A stretch of 64,000 nucleotides of DNA from the NCBI GenBank assembly GCA_910589485.1, contig CAJUSW010000006.1, forward strand, positions 146,527-210,526, written 5' to 3'. The notes under the pieces are model-generated. The model was not told where the DNA came from. It saw only the letters and a list, made by a program, of their open reading frames with translations, and made no database searches. This document shows positions 18,002 through 27,075 of this stretch, in pieces; positions within the stretch are counted from its first letter, which is position 1, and every line of letters starts with the position of its first letter. Made by a program: the position numbers and the translations under genes. This stretch comes from an uncultured Duncaniella sp. (GTDB lineage: Bacteria; Bacteroidota; Bacteroidia; Bacteroidales; Muribaculaceae).

Positions 18002-20278
18002 TCAGGCTTTGTTGTCGAGGACGGCGGCGTCGATTACGGCAATGGCGATGAGGTTGATGATGTCGCGCACTTCGGCGTCCACATTGATGAAGTGGATAGG
18101 TTTCTTCAGACCCATCTGGATCGGGCCGATCGACTCTCCCACGCCCATCTCGAGCATGAGACGGTAGGCCGAGTTGGCTGCCGAGAGGTTGGGGAACACG
18201 AGGGTGTTGACCTCCTTGCCCTTGAGTTTGTTGAAGGGGAACACCTGGTCGCGCACCTCGGAGTTGAGGGCATAGTTGATCTGCATCTCGCCGTCGATGG
18301 GGAGGTCGGGGTACATGGTGTGCATCCTGTCGACCACAGCATGTACCTTGGTACACTCGGGCTCGCCGTTGGAGCCGAAGTTGGAGTAGGATACCATGGC
18401 CATGACGGGATCGTGGGCGAAGAATTTGACGGCATCGGCTGTGAGGCGGGTGATGTCGAAGAGGGTGTCCTCGTCGGCATTGCCGTTGATCATGGTGTCG
18501 GCCAGGAAGTAGGTGCCCTTGGAGGTCTCGATCACGTGCATTGTGGCGAAGTGGTCTATGCCGTCCTTGAGTCCTATCACCTCGCGGGCTATCTCGCCGG
18601 TGCGGTTGTTGGCCGCGCGGGTGCCGGCGATGAAGGCGTCGGCATCGCCGTTCTCCACCATCATCATGCCGAAGTAGTTGCGGTCAAACATCTTGTCGAG
18701 GGCGCTCTCGAAGTTCTCGCCCTGGCGCTGACGTTTCTCCGACAGCTTGGCGGCATACTTCTCGCGGCGGGGTGCCTCGCGGTCGTGGCGCAGGTTGACG
18801 ATCTCGAGTCCCGAGATGTCGAGACCCAGTCGGTCGGCGCGCTTCTGTATCATCTCCTCGTTACCGAGCAGGATGGGTACGCACATGCCGTCGGCGGCGG
18901 CGATGGTGGCGGCACGGAGCATATTGTCGGTATTGGCCTCGGCGAATACCACACGCTTGGGGCTGGTGCGGGCGGCCTCGTTGAGACGGCGGGTGAACTT
19001 GCGGTCGTTGCCCTTGAGGCGGAGCAGTTTCTCATCGTAGGCGGCCCAGTCCTCGATGGGTCGGCGTGCCACTCCGCTCTCCATGGCTCCGCGAGCCACG
19101 GCGGGACTCACTGCGGTGAGCAAGCGGGGATCGAAGGGGGTGGGGATGATGTATTCGCGTCCGAATTTCAGGTTGGCGCGTCCGTAGGCGGCGTTCACCA
19201 CCTGAGGCACGGGCAACTTGGCTATCTCGGCGATCGCACGCACGGCGTGGATCTTCATTGTCTCGTTGATTTCGGAGGCTCCGCAGTCGAGCGCGCCACG
19301 GAATATGTAGGGGAATCCGAGCACGTTGTTGATCTGGTTGGGATAGTCGGAGCGTCCCGTGGCCATGATGAGGTCGGGGCGGGCGGCAGTGGCTACCTCA
19401 TAGGCGATCTCGGGATCGGGGTTGGCGAGGGCGAACACTATGGGGCGCGGTGCCATGGATTTGATCATCTCGGGGGTCACAACGTCCTTGACCGAGAGGC
19501 CGAGGAACACGTCGGCATCCTTCATGGCTTCGGCCAGAGTGGTGATGGGGCGCGAGGTGGCGAAGAATGCTTTCTGGGAATTGAGGTCGGTGCGTTTGTC
19601 GGAGATCACTCCCTTGCTGTCACACATCACCACGTTCTCTTTCTTCACGCCGAGGGCAATGTAGAGCTTGGTGCATGACACGGCGGCGGCGCCGGCTCCG
19701 TTGACCACAAGGCGCACATCCTCGATGCGTTTTCCCTGGATCTCAAGCGCGTTGAGCAGTCCGGCGGCCGAGATGATGGCTGTGCCGTGCTGGTCGTCGT
19801 GCATCACGGGGATATCCATTTCAGCCTTGAGGCGTGTTTCGATCTCGAAGCACTCGGGGGCCTTGATGTCCTCAAGGTTGATGCCACCGAATGTCGGGCC
19901 GAGGGCTTTGACGATGGATATGAACTTTTCGGGGTCCTTCTCATCGATCTCGATGTCGTAGCAGTCGAGACCGGCGAATATCTTGAACAGCAGGGCCTTT
20001 CCCTCCATCACCGGCTTGCCTGCCAAGGCGCCGATATTGCCGAGACCGAGCACGGCGGTGCCGTTGGAAATCACGGCCACGAGGTTGCCCTTGTCGGTGT
20101 AATCGTAAGCCTTCTCAGGCGTCTCCTGTATTTCAAGACAGGGATAAGCTACGCCGGGCGAGTAGGCCAGCGCGAGGTCGGCCTGAGTGGCGTATGGCTT
20201 GGTGGGGATCACTTCGATCTTGCCGGGACGTGGATACTTGTGGTAGTCCAGCGCCATCTGCTTTGTAACTTTTGCCAT
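18002..20278 (-). CDS. maeB: NADP-dependent malic enzyme with C-terminal phosphotransacetylase-like domain
   Basis: 758 residues, the length of MaeB-type hybrid malic enzymes. The N-terminal malic enzyme part (about 1-430) shows AYSPGVAYPCLEI, GNLVAVISNGTAVLGLGNIG, MHDDQHGTAI with metal-binding acidic residues, VVNGAGAAAVSC for the dinucleotide site and ALANPDPEI. The C-terminal part (about 430-758) resembles phosphate acetyltransferase (KRVVFAEANTDNMLRAATIA to the end); in MaeB enzymes this domain is regulatory, binding acetyl-CoA. The reaction is malate plus NADP to pyruvate, CO2 and NADPH in the cytoplasm. It stands alone after secA, separated by a strong hairpin. Confidence 0.96.
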   Translation of the reverse strand: MAKVTKQMALDYHKYPRPGKIEVIPTKPYATQADLALAYSPGVAYPCLEIQETPEKAYDYTDKGNLVAVISNGTAVLGLGNIGALAGKPVMEGKALLFKIFAGLDCYDIEIDEKDPEKFISIVKALGPTFGGINLEDIKAPECFEIETRLKAEMDIPVMHDDQHGTAIISAAGLLNALEIQGKRIEDVRLVVNGAGAAAVSCTKLYIALGVKKENVVMCDSKGVISDKRTDLNSQKAFFATSRPITTLAEAMKDADVFLGLSVKDVVTPEMIKSMAPRPIVFALANPDPEIAYEVATAARPDLIMATGRSDYPNQINNVLGFPYIFRGALDCGASEINETMKIHAVRAIAEIAKLPVPQVVNAAYGRANLKFGREYIIPTPFDPRLLTAVSPAVARGAMESGVARRPIEDWAAYDEKLLRLKGNDRKFTRRLNEAARTSPKRVVFAEANTDNMLRAATIAAADGMCVPILLGNEEMIQKRADRLGLDISGLEIVNLRHDREAPRREKYAAKLSEKRQRQGENFESALDKMFDRNYFGMMMVENGDADAFIAGTRAANNRTGEIAREVIGLKDGIDHFATMHVIETSKGTYFLADTMINGNADEDTLFDITRLTADAVKFFAHDPVMAMVSYSNFGSNGEPECTKVHAVVDRMHTMYPDLPIDGEMQINYALNSEVRDQVFPFNKLKGKEVNTLVFPNLSAANSAYRLMLEMGVGESIGPIQMGLKKPIHFINVDAEVRDIINLIAIAVIDAAVLDNKA

Positions 20279-20309
20279 GGATATATTGGAATTTTTCTCT
20301 ATTTGCTTG

Positions 20310-20317
20310 CAAAGTTA
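20310..20317 (-). promoter_or_regulatory. Candidate maeB promoter (-7 box TAACTTTG)
   Basis: TAACTTTG on the minus strand fits TAnnTTTG and lies 32 bp upstream of the maeB ATG in an AT-rich stretch. No good TTG box is seen about 20 bp upstream of it. The 334-bp gap between secA and maeB otherwise contains only the hairpin at 20487-20529. Confidence 0.5.
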
Positions 20318-20486
20318 ACAATTTATCACCTAAAATTGAAATTTTAACTTAAATTGTCGCTTTTTGAATAATTTTGATTCGTGAGGATAAGAAACGGGTA
20401 TGATGTGATGATTCATAAAGAACACTCTAAGATAAAACGGCAACCACCGCCGGATTGTTTATTCGCGCAATTAACAGAATTTACCG

Positions 20487-20529
20487 TCAAGGCCATCCTG
20501 CCACGTGGGTGTGGGCGGGATGGCCTTGA
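20487..20529 (-). terminator. Hairpin downstream of secA
   Basis: TCAAGGCCATCC (20487-20498) pairs with GGATGGCCTTGA (20518-20529), with further G-C pairs near the loop. It sits between the secA stop (20613) and the maeB promoter. There is no long T run after it on the minus strand, so termination efficiency is uncertain, but the stem is strong. Confidence 0.55.
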
Positions 20530-20612
20530 TGGTGGTTATGGCCGAGGTTATGGACCGGCTTATGTGTGGGCGCTCATCGGATGGTTACCGGGAGTGCTTT
20601 CGGGGGGCGGGA

Positions 20613-23600
20613 TCAGAGTCCGCGACCGTGGCAGTTCTTGTACTTCTTGCCTGATCCGCAGGGGCAGGGATCGTTACGGTTGATGCGGGGACCGGCCTTG
20701 ACGGGCTGAGTGGGCTGTGAAGAACGGCCTGCTCCCTGGGCGGCAGCGCGCTGAGCGGCTTCACCGGGGAGATTCTCGCGCGAGGTCTGATACTTGGAGT
20801 AGTCCTCGCGACGCTCGGGGGCGGCACGCTTCAGCTCGGGCTGAGGACGGGCGGGTGCCTCCTGTGCGGGAGCGGGAGTCTCTTCCTTGGTCTCGGTATT
20901 ATCGTCGGTTGCAGGTTCGGCGGGTGCCTGAGGGGCCTGGGGTGCCTGAGGAGGAGCCTGCTGTACATAGATCTGTCCGCGCATGAGGGTTGACATGGCC
21001 TTGACGTTGAGCTGGTTGAGCATATTCTCAAACAGGTGGAACGACTCTACCTTGTAGATCACCAGAGGATCCTTTTGCTCGTAGGATGCGTTCTGCACGC
21101 TCTGGCGCAGCTGGTCGAGCTCGCGCAGGTGCTCTTTCCACAGCTCATCGATGGTGACGAGGAGCACAGCCTTGTGCCACTCCTTGACGATCGACTTACA
21201 GCCGGTGCGGTAAGCCTCGTCGATGTCGACCACGAGGTTGAAGAATCGCTTGCCGTCGGTCATGGGCACGGCGATACGGCCCTTGAATCCGCGGTTCTCC
21301 ACGCAATCGGTCACCACGGGCATTGCCACCTCGATGATGCGGTCGCGCTTGCGGTTGAAAGCCTCGTTGGCGGCGGCATGTACGCGCTCGATGGCCTCCT
21401 CCTTGGACATGTTGCGGAACTCCTCCTCGTTGAACGGAGCCTCGATAGTGAGGGTCTTGAAGAGCTCCATGGCCAGATCCTGATAGTCGGCAGGATAGGT
21501 GTTATTGATGAAGTTCTCGATCACGTCCCACATCATGTTGGCGATGTCGATGCCGATGCGCTCGCCGAGGAGTGCATGGTGACGGCGGTTGTAGATGTAG
21601 GTACGCTGCTTGTTCATCACGTCATCATACTCAAGCAGACGTTTACGGATACCGAAGTTGTTCTCCTCGACGCGCTTCTGGGCGTTACCGATGGCGTTGG
21701 TTACCATGCGGCTCTCGATGCGCTCGCCCTCCTTGAGGCCGAGGGTGTCGAGCATCTTCATAACGCGGTCGGTGGCGAAGAGGCGCATCAGTTGATCCTC
21801 GAACGATACGTAAAATACTGATGAACCCGGGTCGCCCTGACGGCCGGAACGTCCGCGCAACTGGCGGTCGACACGGCGCGATTCGTGACGCTCGGTGCCG
21901 ATGATGGCCAATCCGCCTGCGGCTTTCACCTCGGGGGTGAGCTTGATGTCGGTACCACGGCCGGCCATGTTGGTGGCGATGGTCACCATGCCTTTCTTAC
22001 CGGCATTGGCCACGATCTGGGCCTCCTGCTGGTGGAGCTTGGCGTTGAGCACCTGTGACTCGATCTTGCGCATGTCGAGCATGCGTTTGAGCAGCTCGGA
22101 GATCTCGACCGAGGTGGTGCCCACGAGCACGGGACGGCCCTCGTCGCGCATCTTCACGATCTCATCGATCACGGCGGCGTATTTCTCTTTCTTGGTCTTG
22201 TACACGCGGTCGTCCATATCGATACGCGCCACGGGGCGGTTGGTGGGGATGGTGACCACGTCGAGTTTATAGATGTCCCAGAGCTCTCCGGCCTCGGTCT
22301 CGGCTGTACCGGTCATACCGGCGAGCTTGTGGTACATGCGGAAATAGTTCTGGAGAGTGATGGTGGCGAATGTCTGTGTGGCGGCCTCGACCTTCACACG
22401 CTCCTTGGCCTCGATGGCCTGGTGGAGACCGTCGGAGTAGCGGCGGCCCTCCATGATACGGCCTGTCTGCTCGTCCACAATCTTGATCTTGCCCTCGTCG
22501 ATCACGTATTCAACATCCTTCTCGAAGAGGGTGTAGGCCTTGAGGAGCTGGGTCACGGTGTGGACGCGCTCGGCCTTCACGGCGTAATCCTGCATCAGCT
22601 CGTCCTTGCGGCGTGCGCGTTCGGCGGGATCGGCGATCACCTCGGCCTCAGAGAGCTGGGCGGCGATGTCGGGGAGCACGAAGAACTGGGGGTCGTCGCT
22701 CTTGCCGGTGAGCTCGTCGATACCCTTGTCGGTGAGCTCGACGCTACGGTTCTTCTCATCGATCACGAAGTATAGGGGATCGGTGACGGTGGGCATCTCG
22801 CGCTGGTTGTCCTGCAGGTAATATGCCTCGGTCTCGAGCATGAGGTTCTTCATGCCGTCCTGGGAGAGGAACTTGATGAGCGCACCGTTCTTGGGCAGAC
22901 CCTTGAATGCACGGAAGAGCAGGAGGGCGCCTTCCTTGCGGGTCTCCTTGTCGTCGGACGCGATCTTGGCCTTGGCATCAGCCAGGATCTTGGTGACGAG
23001 GCGACGCTGGGCCTCGTAGACCTTCTCCACATTGGCGCGGTACTGGTCGAAGAGCTGATCATCGCCCTTGGGCACGGGACCCGAGATGATGAGAGGGGTA
23101 CGGGCATCGTCGATGAGCACTGAGTCGACCTCGTCGACGATGGCGTAGTAATGCTTGCGCTGCACCATGTCGCCGGGGGTCATGGCCATGTTGTCGCGCA
23201 GGTAGTCGAAACCAAACTCGTTGTTGGTACCGAATGTGATGTCGCAGTTGTAGGCGGCGCGACGGGCCGGGGTGTTGGGCTGGTGCTTGTCGATACAGTC
23301 CACAGTAGAGCCGTGGAACATGTAGAGCGGGCCCATCCACTCCGAGTCACGCTTGGAGAGGTAGTCGTTGACGGTGACCACGTGCACACCACGTCCCGAG
23401 AGGGAGCGGAGGAACACGGGGAGCGTAGCCACGAGGGTCTTACCCTCACCGGTGGCCATCTCGGCGATCTTGCCCTGATGGAGCACGATACCGCCGATGA
23501 GCTGAACACGGTAGTGTACCATGTCCCAGGTGATCTCGTTGCCGCCGGCCATCCAGTGGTTTTTCCATATGGCGTTGTCGCCGTCGATGCTCACGAAGTC

Positions 23601-24029
23601 CTTGCCACGTGCGGCCAGTTCGCGGTCGAGCTCGGTGGCTTTCACCACGATGGTCTCGTTGGCTGCAAATCGGGCTGCGGTCTCCCTTACCACGGCAAAT
23701 ACCATGGGGAGGTGGTGGTTGAGACGCTCCTCGATGGTGTCGAGCATTGTCTTTTCGTTGCGGTCAATCTTGTCCCAGATGGGCTGACGCTCGTCAAAGG
23801 GGAGTTCCTCAACCTCGATCTTGAGGCGGGCGTTCTCCTCCTGTTCGGCCGAAATGGCCTGCTTTATGTCGGCGCGGATGTCGCTGATGCGCTCGCGCAG
23901 TTGGTCGATGGTGAGAGCTTTCACTTCGGGCTCAAGGGCCTCGATCTGCCTTACGATAGGCTCGATCTCCTTGAGGTCGCGGGTCGACTTGTTGCCGAAG
24001 AGTTTGGTTATGAATGATGTGAGTGACAT
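20613..24029 (-). CDS. secA: Preprotein translocase ATPase SecA
   Basis: 1138 residues, longer than the 901 of E. coli SecA, as is usual in Bacteroidetes owing to insertions and a long tail. Walker A is MATGEGKT at residues 191-198 and the DEAD-type box DEVD at 299-302. NBD2 has GTTSVEISELLKRML and TNMAGRGTDIKL, and the arginine-finger region reads RQLRGRSGRQGDPG. The extreme C-terminus carries the zinc-binding SEC-C motif (DPCPCGSGKKYKNC), preceded by a Pro/Ala/Gln-rich linker. It drives export through SecYEG; here it supplies the signal-peptide step used by the lipoproteins, porins and T9SS cargo of this window. A perfect inverted repeat lies 28-45 bp upstream of the ATG. Confidence 0.98.
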   Translation of the reverse strand: MSLTSFITKLFGNKSTRDLKEIEPIVRQIEALEPEVKALTIDQLRERISDIRADIKQAISAEQEENARLKIEVEELPFDERQPIWDKIDRNEKTMLDTIEERLNHHLPMVFAVVRETAARFAANETIVVKATELDRELAARGKDFVSIDGDNAIWKNHWMAGGNEITWDMVHYRVQLIGGIVLHQGKIAEMATGEGKTLVATLPVFLRSLSGRGVHVVTVNDYLSKRDSEWMGPLYMFHGSTVDCIDKHQPNTPARRAAYNCDITFGTNNEFGFDYLRDNMAMTPGDMVQRKHYYAIVDEVDSVLIDDARTPLIISGPVPKGDDQLFDQYRANVEKVYEAQRRLVTKILADAKAKIASDDKETRKEGALLLFRAFKGLPKNGALIKFLSQDGMKNLMLETEAYYLQDNQREMPTVTDPLYFVIDEKNRSVELTDKGIDELTGKSDDPQFFVLPDIAAQLSEAEVIADPAERARRKDELMQDYAVKAERVHTVTQLLKAYTLFEKDVEYVIDEGKIKIVDEQTGRIMEGRRYSDGLHQAIEAKERVKVEAATQTFATITLQNYFRMYHKLAGMTGTAETEAGELWDIYKLDVVTIPTNRPVARIDMDDRVYKTKKEKYAAVIDEIVKMRDEGRPVLVGTTSVEISELLKRMLDMRKIESQVLNAKLHQQEAQIVANAGKKGMVTIATNMAGRGTDIKLTPEVKAAGGLAIIGTERHESRRVDRQLRGRSGRQGDPGSSVFYVSFEDQLMRLFATDRVMKMLDTLGLKEGERIESRMVTNAIGNAQKRVEENNFGIRKRLLEYDDVMNKQRTYIYNRRHHALLGERIGIDIANMMWDVIENFINNTYPADYQDLAMELFKTLTIEAPFNEEEFRNMSKEEAIERVHAAANEAFNRKRDRIIEVAMPVVTDCVENRGFKGRIAVPMTDGKRFFNLVVDIDEAYRTGCKSIVKEWHKAVLLVTIDELWKEHLRELDQLRQSVQNASYEQKDPLVIYKVESFHLFENMLNQLNVKAMSTLMRGQIYVQQAPPQAPQAPQAPAEPATDDNTETKEETPAPAQEAPARPQPELKRAAPERREDYSKYQTSRENLPGEAAQRAAAQGAGRSSQPTQPVKAGPRINRNDPCPCGSGKKYKNCHGRGL

Positions 24030-24056
24030 AACTTTATAGGATTAGCTACACATGAC

Positions 24057-24074
24057 ACCGATTGTTCAATCGGT
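24057..24074 (-). promoter_or_regulatory. Perfect inverted repeat in the secA leader
   Basis: ACCGATTG-TT-CAATCGGT is a perfect 8-bp stem with a 2-base loop, 28-45 bp upstream of the secA start codon on the minus strand. It could be an RNA hairpin or an operator in the 155-bp gap after the phosphatase-family gene. No T run follows, so a simple terminator is unlikely. Confidence 0.4.
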
Positions 24075-24184
24075 AATCAGCGGTCGCTGTGGGTGGTTTA
24101 TTGATGGAAAATGTGTATAGTTGAAAATGAGGTGAGGAGATGTAAGGTAGGCTTCCGGCGCTGTAGCGGTCAGGCGCCCCGGTG

Positions 24185-25837
24185 TCAATTTCCGGATTGC
24201 TGATTGACCGGGAGCGGGGGAAGCGAGGCGGCATTGGGCGACCGTATGCGCAGGATACGAGCCACTGTGGGGGCTATCGTGCGGGCATCCACCCTTTCCA
24301 CGATCTCTGTAGCCGAGATATTTGGTGAAAGAATATATATCGGAGAAGTTGTGGCCTGCCAGCGCACCACGGGAAGCTGGGACTGGGATTGACCCGGCAC
24401 GGAGTATTCCTCGCCATCGGTCACCTCCCATCCGGGATTGACCATCACGAGGAGGTCGCCGGCATGCGAGGCCGAGATGTTGCGCTGTATGGCCGAGGGA
24501 TTGTCGCCGGCCCTGCGGGCCAGGATGTCGTCGATAGTGTAGACGTCGCTCACACCGCTCATGCGGGCGAGAAATTCCGCGCTTTCGCGACGTATATCGG
24601 CATCGCTCATGTCACGCTCCTTAATCAGGGCGCGGTTGAGGTAGAAGAATCCGTTGTGGTATCCGTTGACCCACTCGCCGTTGCCGTGCAGGGCCATGAG
24701 ATACATGTTGAGGAGCGACACGGCCTTGCGCGGGGAGAATTGTCCGGTGGGGATGTTCCATCTCTCCTCGTCGCGTTTGCCACCTGCCGGGGCGGGTGTG
24801 CCTGCTACAAAGAGCAGAGTGTTGGCCATTCCGGGGCCTTTCTCTATAGCCTTGACTATGGAGGCGATGTCGCGGTCGAGGCGCACATAGGCATCCATGG
24901 TCTCGATGCGGTTGTCGGCATCGCGTCCATACAGGTAAGGGCTGACATTTACCCCGATGCTCAGCATGTCGGTCACGCCACGTTTACCCAGCGGGAGCGA
25001 ATTGATGTAGTCGACAGCGGTCTGGGTGACTTCGCGGTTGCCCATGGCCGAGGTCTTGAATATCTTGAAGCGCTCGGTCGACTTGGCGGGGAATGTTATG
25101 CGGAAGGGGTAGAGTTTCTTGTATTCGGGCAGGTCGGGATATCGGTCGAGTGGGAGGGCCGGTTCCCATGCCATGGTGTCGAGGCGGGAAGCGAGTGTGA
25201 GACCCACATTGCGCTTTGCAACGGGCAGAGGGGTCTCGCGGAAATGATTGGCCGAGGTCCACTTGCCGTCGATGTCGCTTATCCAGAAACAGCTGTTGCC
25301 GGCGTGTCCGGCGAGGAGTATGGCGGGTTGGGCGTCGGCGGCTATCGAGTGCACCTGGCCGAGACCGCCGTCGCTGATGCGCACCTCGTCGCTGAGGGTA
25401 GATACCAGCAGTCGGGCAGGGCTGAGCTGTCGCTCATCCATGCTTCCGGCGAGTGATGCGTCGAGCATCACGGGGTGCTCGCGTTTGGTGGACATGTCCC
25501 AAGCCGTGGCCGAGGGTATGCCGTTGACAGCCGGTGCCGCTCCTGTGACGAGCATGGCTGTGGCGGCTGTGGCGTCTATGCCGGGACCGTAGTCAACGTT
25601 GCGCACGGTGACACCGCGGTCGATGAGGCGGTTGAAGCCATCGGCTCCGAAATTGGACCTCAGGAGGTCGACATACTCAGCTGTAAGACCCTCCACAAAG
25701 ATGCCTACCACGAGCGTGGGCCGTGGTGAGGGGGCTTTCGCACCGGTCTGTGCCGAGAGGACTCCGATGGAAACCATGGAGGCCACGAGCGCGCATGCGA
25801 TGCGGGTATTTATCGAGAGGTCTTTCTTTTTGAGCAT
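24185..25837 (-). CDS. Exported alkaline phosphatase superfamily protein (PafA/nucleotide pyrophosphatase-like)
   Basis: 550 residues from the ATG at 25837 (MLKKKDLSINTR). The open frame extends upstream, but this Met precedes a signal peptide (ACALVASMVSIGVLSAQ). The core is an alkaline phosphatase-superfamily fold: VVGIFVEGLTAEYVDLL with an early metal-ligand position where Asp would be usual but Glu is seen, then GIDATAATAMLVTGAAPAVN with the Thr/Ala nucleophile region, and HAGDLLVMVNPGWEV near the end. Whether all metal ligands are kept needs an alignment, so catalytic activity is not certain. The start overlaps the end of the DUF4105 gene by 28 bp, which indicates co-transcription. Confidence 0.75.
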   Translation of the reverse strand: MLKKKDLSINTRIACALVASMVSIGVLSAQTGAKAPSPRPTLVVGIFVEGLTAEYVDLLRSNFGADGFNRLIDRGVTVRNVDYGPGIDATAATAMLVTGAAPAVNGIPSATAWDMSTKREHPVMLDASLAGSMDERQLSPARLLVSTLSDEVRISDGGLGQVHSIAADAQPAILLAGHAGNSCFWISDIDGKWTSANHFRETPLPVAKRNVGLTLASRLDTMAWEPALPLDRYPDLPEYKKLYPFRITFPAKSTERFKIFKTSAMGNREVTQTAVDYINSLPLGKRGVTDMLSIGVNVSPYLYGRDADNRIETMDAYVRLDRDIASIVKAIEKGPGMANTLLFVAGTPAPAGGKRDEERWNIPTGQFSPRKAVSLLNMYLMALHGNGEWVNGYHNGFFYLNRALIKERDMSDADIRRESAEFLARMSGVSDVYTIDDILARRAGDNPSAIQRNISASHAGDLLVMVNPGWEVTDGEEYSVPGQSQSQLPVVRWQATTSPIYILSPNISATEIVERVDARTIAPTVARILRIRSPNAASLPPLPVNQQSGN

Positions 25838-27054
25838 AATGTGTAGATATCGGTGACCGCTCTCAGGCCCGAGGCCGTAATGAGCGGAACGAAGGCGGGG
25901 TTGGGCGACTGAATGCCGCATAATAATATGATGCTCAGCGCAACCAAGAGTGCAAAGTTAACACTTTGATAGCATATCTCCAAGCGTTTGGCGCATTTTA
26001 GCCACGGGGTGACTGCTCCGATGAAACATAGCGGATTCAGCCAGAGATACAGCCAGTTGGGCGATGTGGCTTCATGGACCGACACGAATATCAGGAAGGT
26101 CAGGAGCAGACCTGCGAGGCCGGTGACGGTGAAGTAGATAGTGTCGAACCATCGGGCACCGGCGGAGTGGCCTTTCACCTGCATGACGCTTACCCATATC
26201 GCTACGGCAAGGAGGAGCAAAGAGATGAAGAGAGGGGAGAGATACCATGGCGTAGGACCAGCTGAAGGGGAGGGATCAGATGGTGCGCCGACAAGATAAC
26301 CATCACGGAGGGTCAAAGGTTCACCGGATGTTAATTTTGCTCCTCTTACCATCTCTTCGAGCACCACGGGGGCGAAACCGGTCTCACGCTCCGATATGGG
26401 CCTGTCGATGCCGCTACCCAAGGCGAGGTCGATGCCGAACTGATACCAGGGGTAGTTGCGGTGATAGTGCCTCATGACGTTGCGGAAAGTGCTTGCATCC
26501 TGTGGCGCGAGGCTGTTGGGCGCGAGCGATACGGTGTCGCCTATGGCGGCCTCGATCATCTCGAGAGGGCGGGTGGCGCAGTTGTCGAGCACATAGTTGT
26601 AGCGGTACACCCTGTTCTCGGGTTTGAGATTCTCGAGGGCGAGGGAGGTGATGCGTTCGGCCTGGATGGAATCGAGGTTCAGCGAGAGTTCCCTGACGGT
26701 GCGCCCCTGGCGATGGTAGGCCCGGAGGAAATATTCGGTGGGAGCGGCCGCGGCAATGTAATCGGTCTCACCTTTCACGAAACGGTACACGAAGTTGGGG
26801 GAATTGAAGTCGAACACTCCCCAGTTGACCGTGAAATCTCCCAGTTGCGGATGGTTGATGCGCAATCCGGCATGTCCCTCCAGCTCATATATCTCGGCAC
26901 CCTCGCCACATATCAGCAACGACACCTCGGGCGCACGGGCCTGTAGCGACGCCGGGATGATGAGAGCCATCATCATGATAACGGCGGTGAGCATAGCCCT
27001 TCCGGCTTTGATGGATTGGAGTGATGATATGGCGGGCCAGGCAAGAGGTCTCAT
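25810..27054 (-). CDS. DUF4105 membrane protein (Lnb-type N-terminal domain)
   Basis: 414 residues from the ATG at 27054; an in-frame ATG at 26994 (MLTAVIMMMALIIPASLQA) also gives a good signal peptide and may be the true start. The exported N-terminal half matches DUF4105: GEGAEIYELEGHAGLRI with a conserved Cys-like start (LLICGEG), VNWGVFDFNSPNFVYRFVKG and YNYVLDNCATRPLEMIEAAI, whose Cys and polar residues look catalytic. The C-terminal 170 residues hold about five hydrophobic membrane segments. This architecture is shared with the lipoprotein N-acyltransferase Lnb family, so a role in lipoprotein acylation is possible but unproven. It sits between mutL (21 bp upstream) and the phosphatase-like gene. 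Confidence 0.8.
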   Translation of the reverse strand: MRPLAWPAISSLQSIKAGRAMLTAVIMMMALIIPASLQARAPEVSLLICGEGAEIYELEGHAGLRINHPQLGDFTVNWGVFDFNSPNFVYRFVKGETDYIAAAAPTEYFLRAYHRQGRTVRELSLNLDSIQAERITSLALENLKPENRVYRYNYVLDNCATRPLEMIEAAIGDTVSLAPNSLAPQDASTFRNVMRHYHRNYPWYQFGIDLALGSGIDRPISERETGFAPVVLEEMVRGAKLTSGEPLTLRDGYLVGAPSDPSPSAGPTPWYLSPLFISLLLLAVAIWVSVMQVKGHSAGARWFDTIYFTVTGLAGLLLTFLIFVSVHEATSPNWLYLWLNPLCFIGAVTPWLKCAKRLEICYQSVNFALLVALSIILLCGIQSPNPAFVPLITASGLRAVTDIYTLCSKRKTSR

Positions 27055-27075
27055 GATGGTGGATGATATGTGCGG

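Noticed and set aside
18092..19678. Very long plus-strand open frame (528 codons) opposite maeB.
   Set aside because: It is antisense to strongly conserved malic enzyme sequence and its product is His/Gly/Val-rich with no fold; a shadow of GC-biased codons. Similar shadows oppose secA, the phosphatase-family gene and gpmA.
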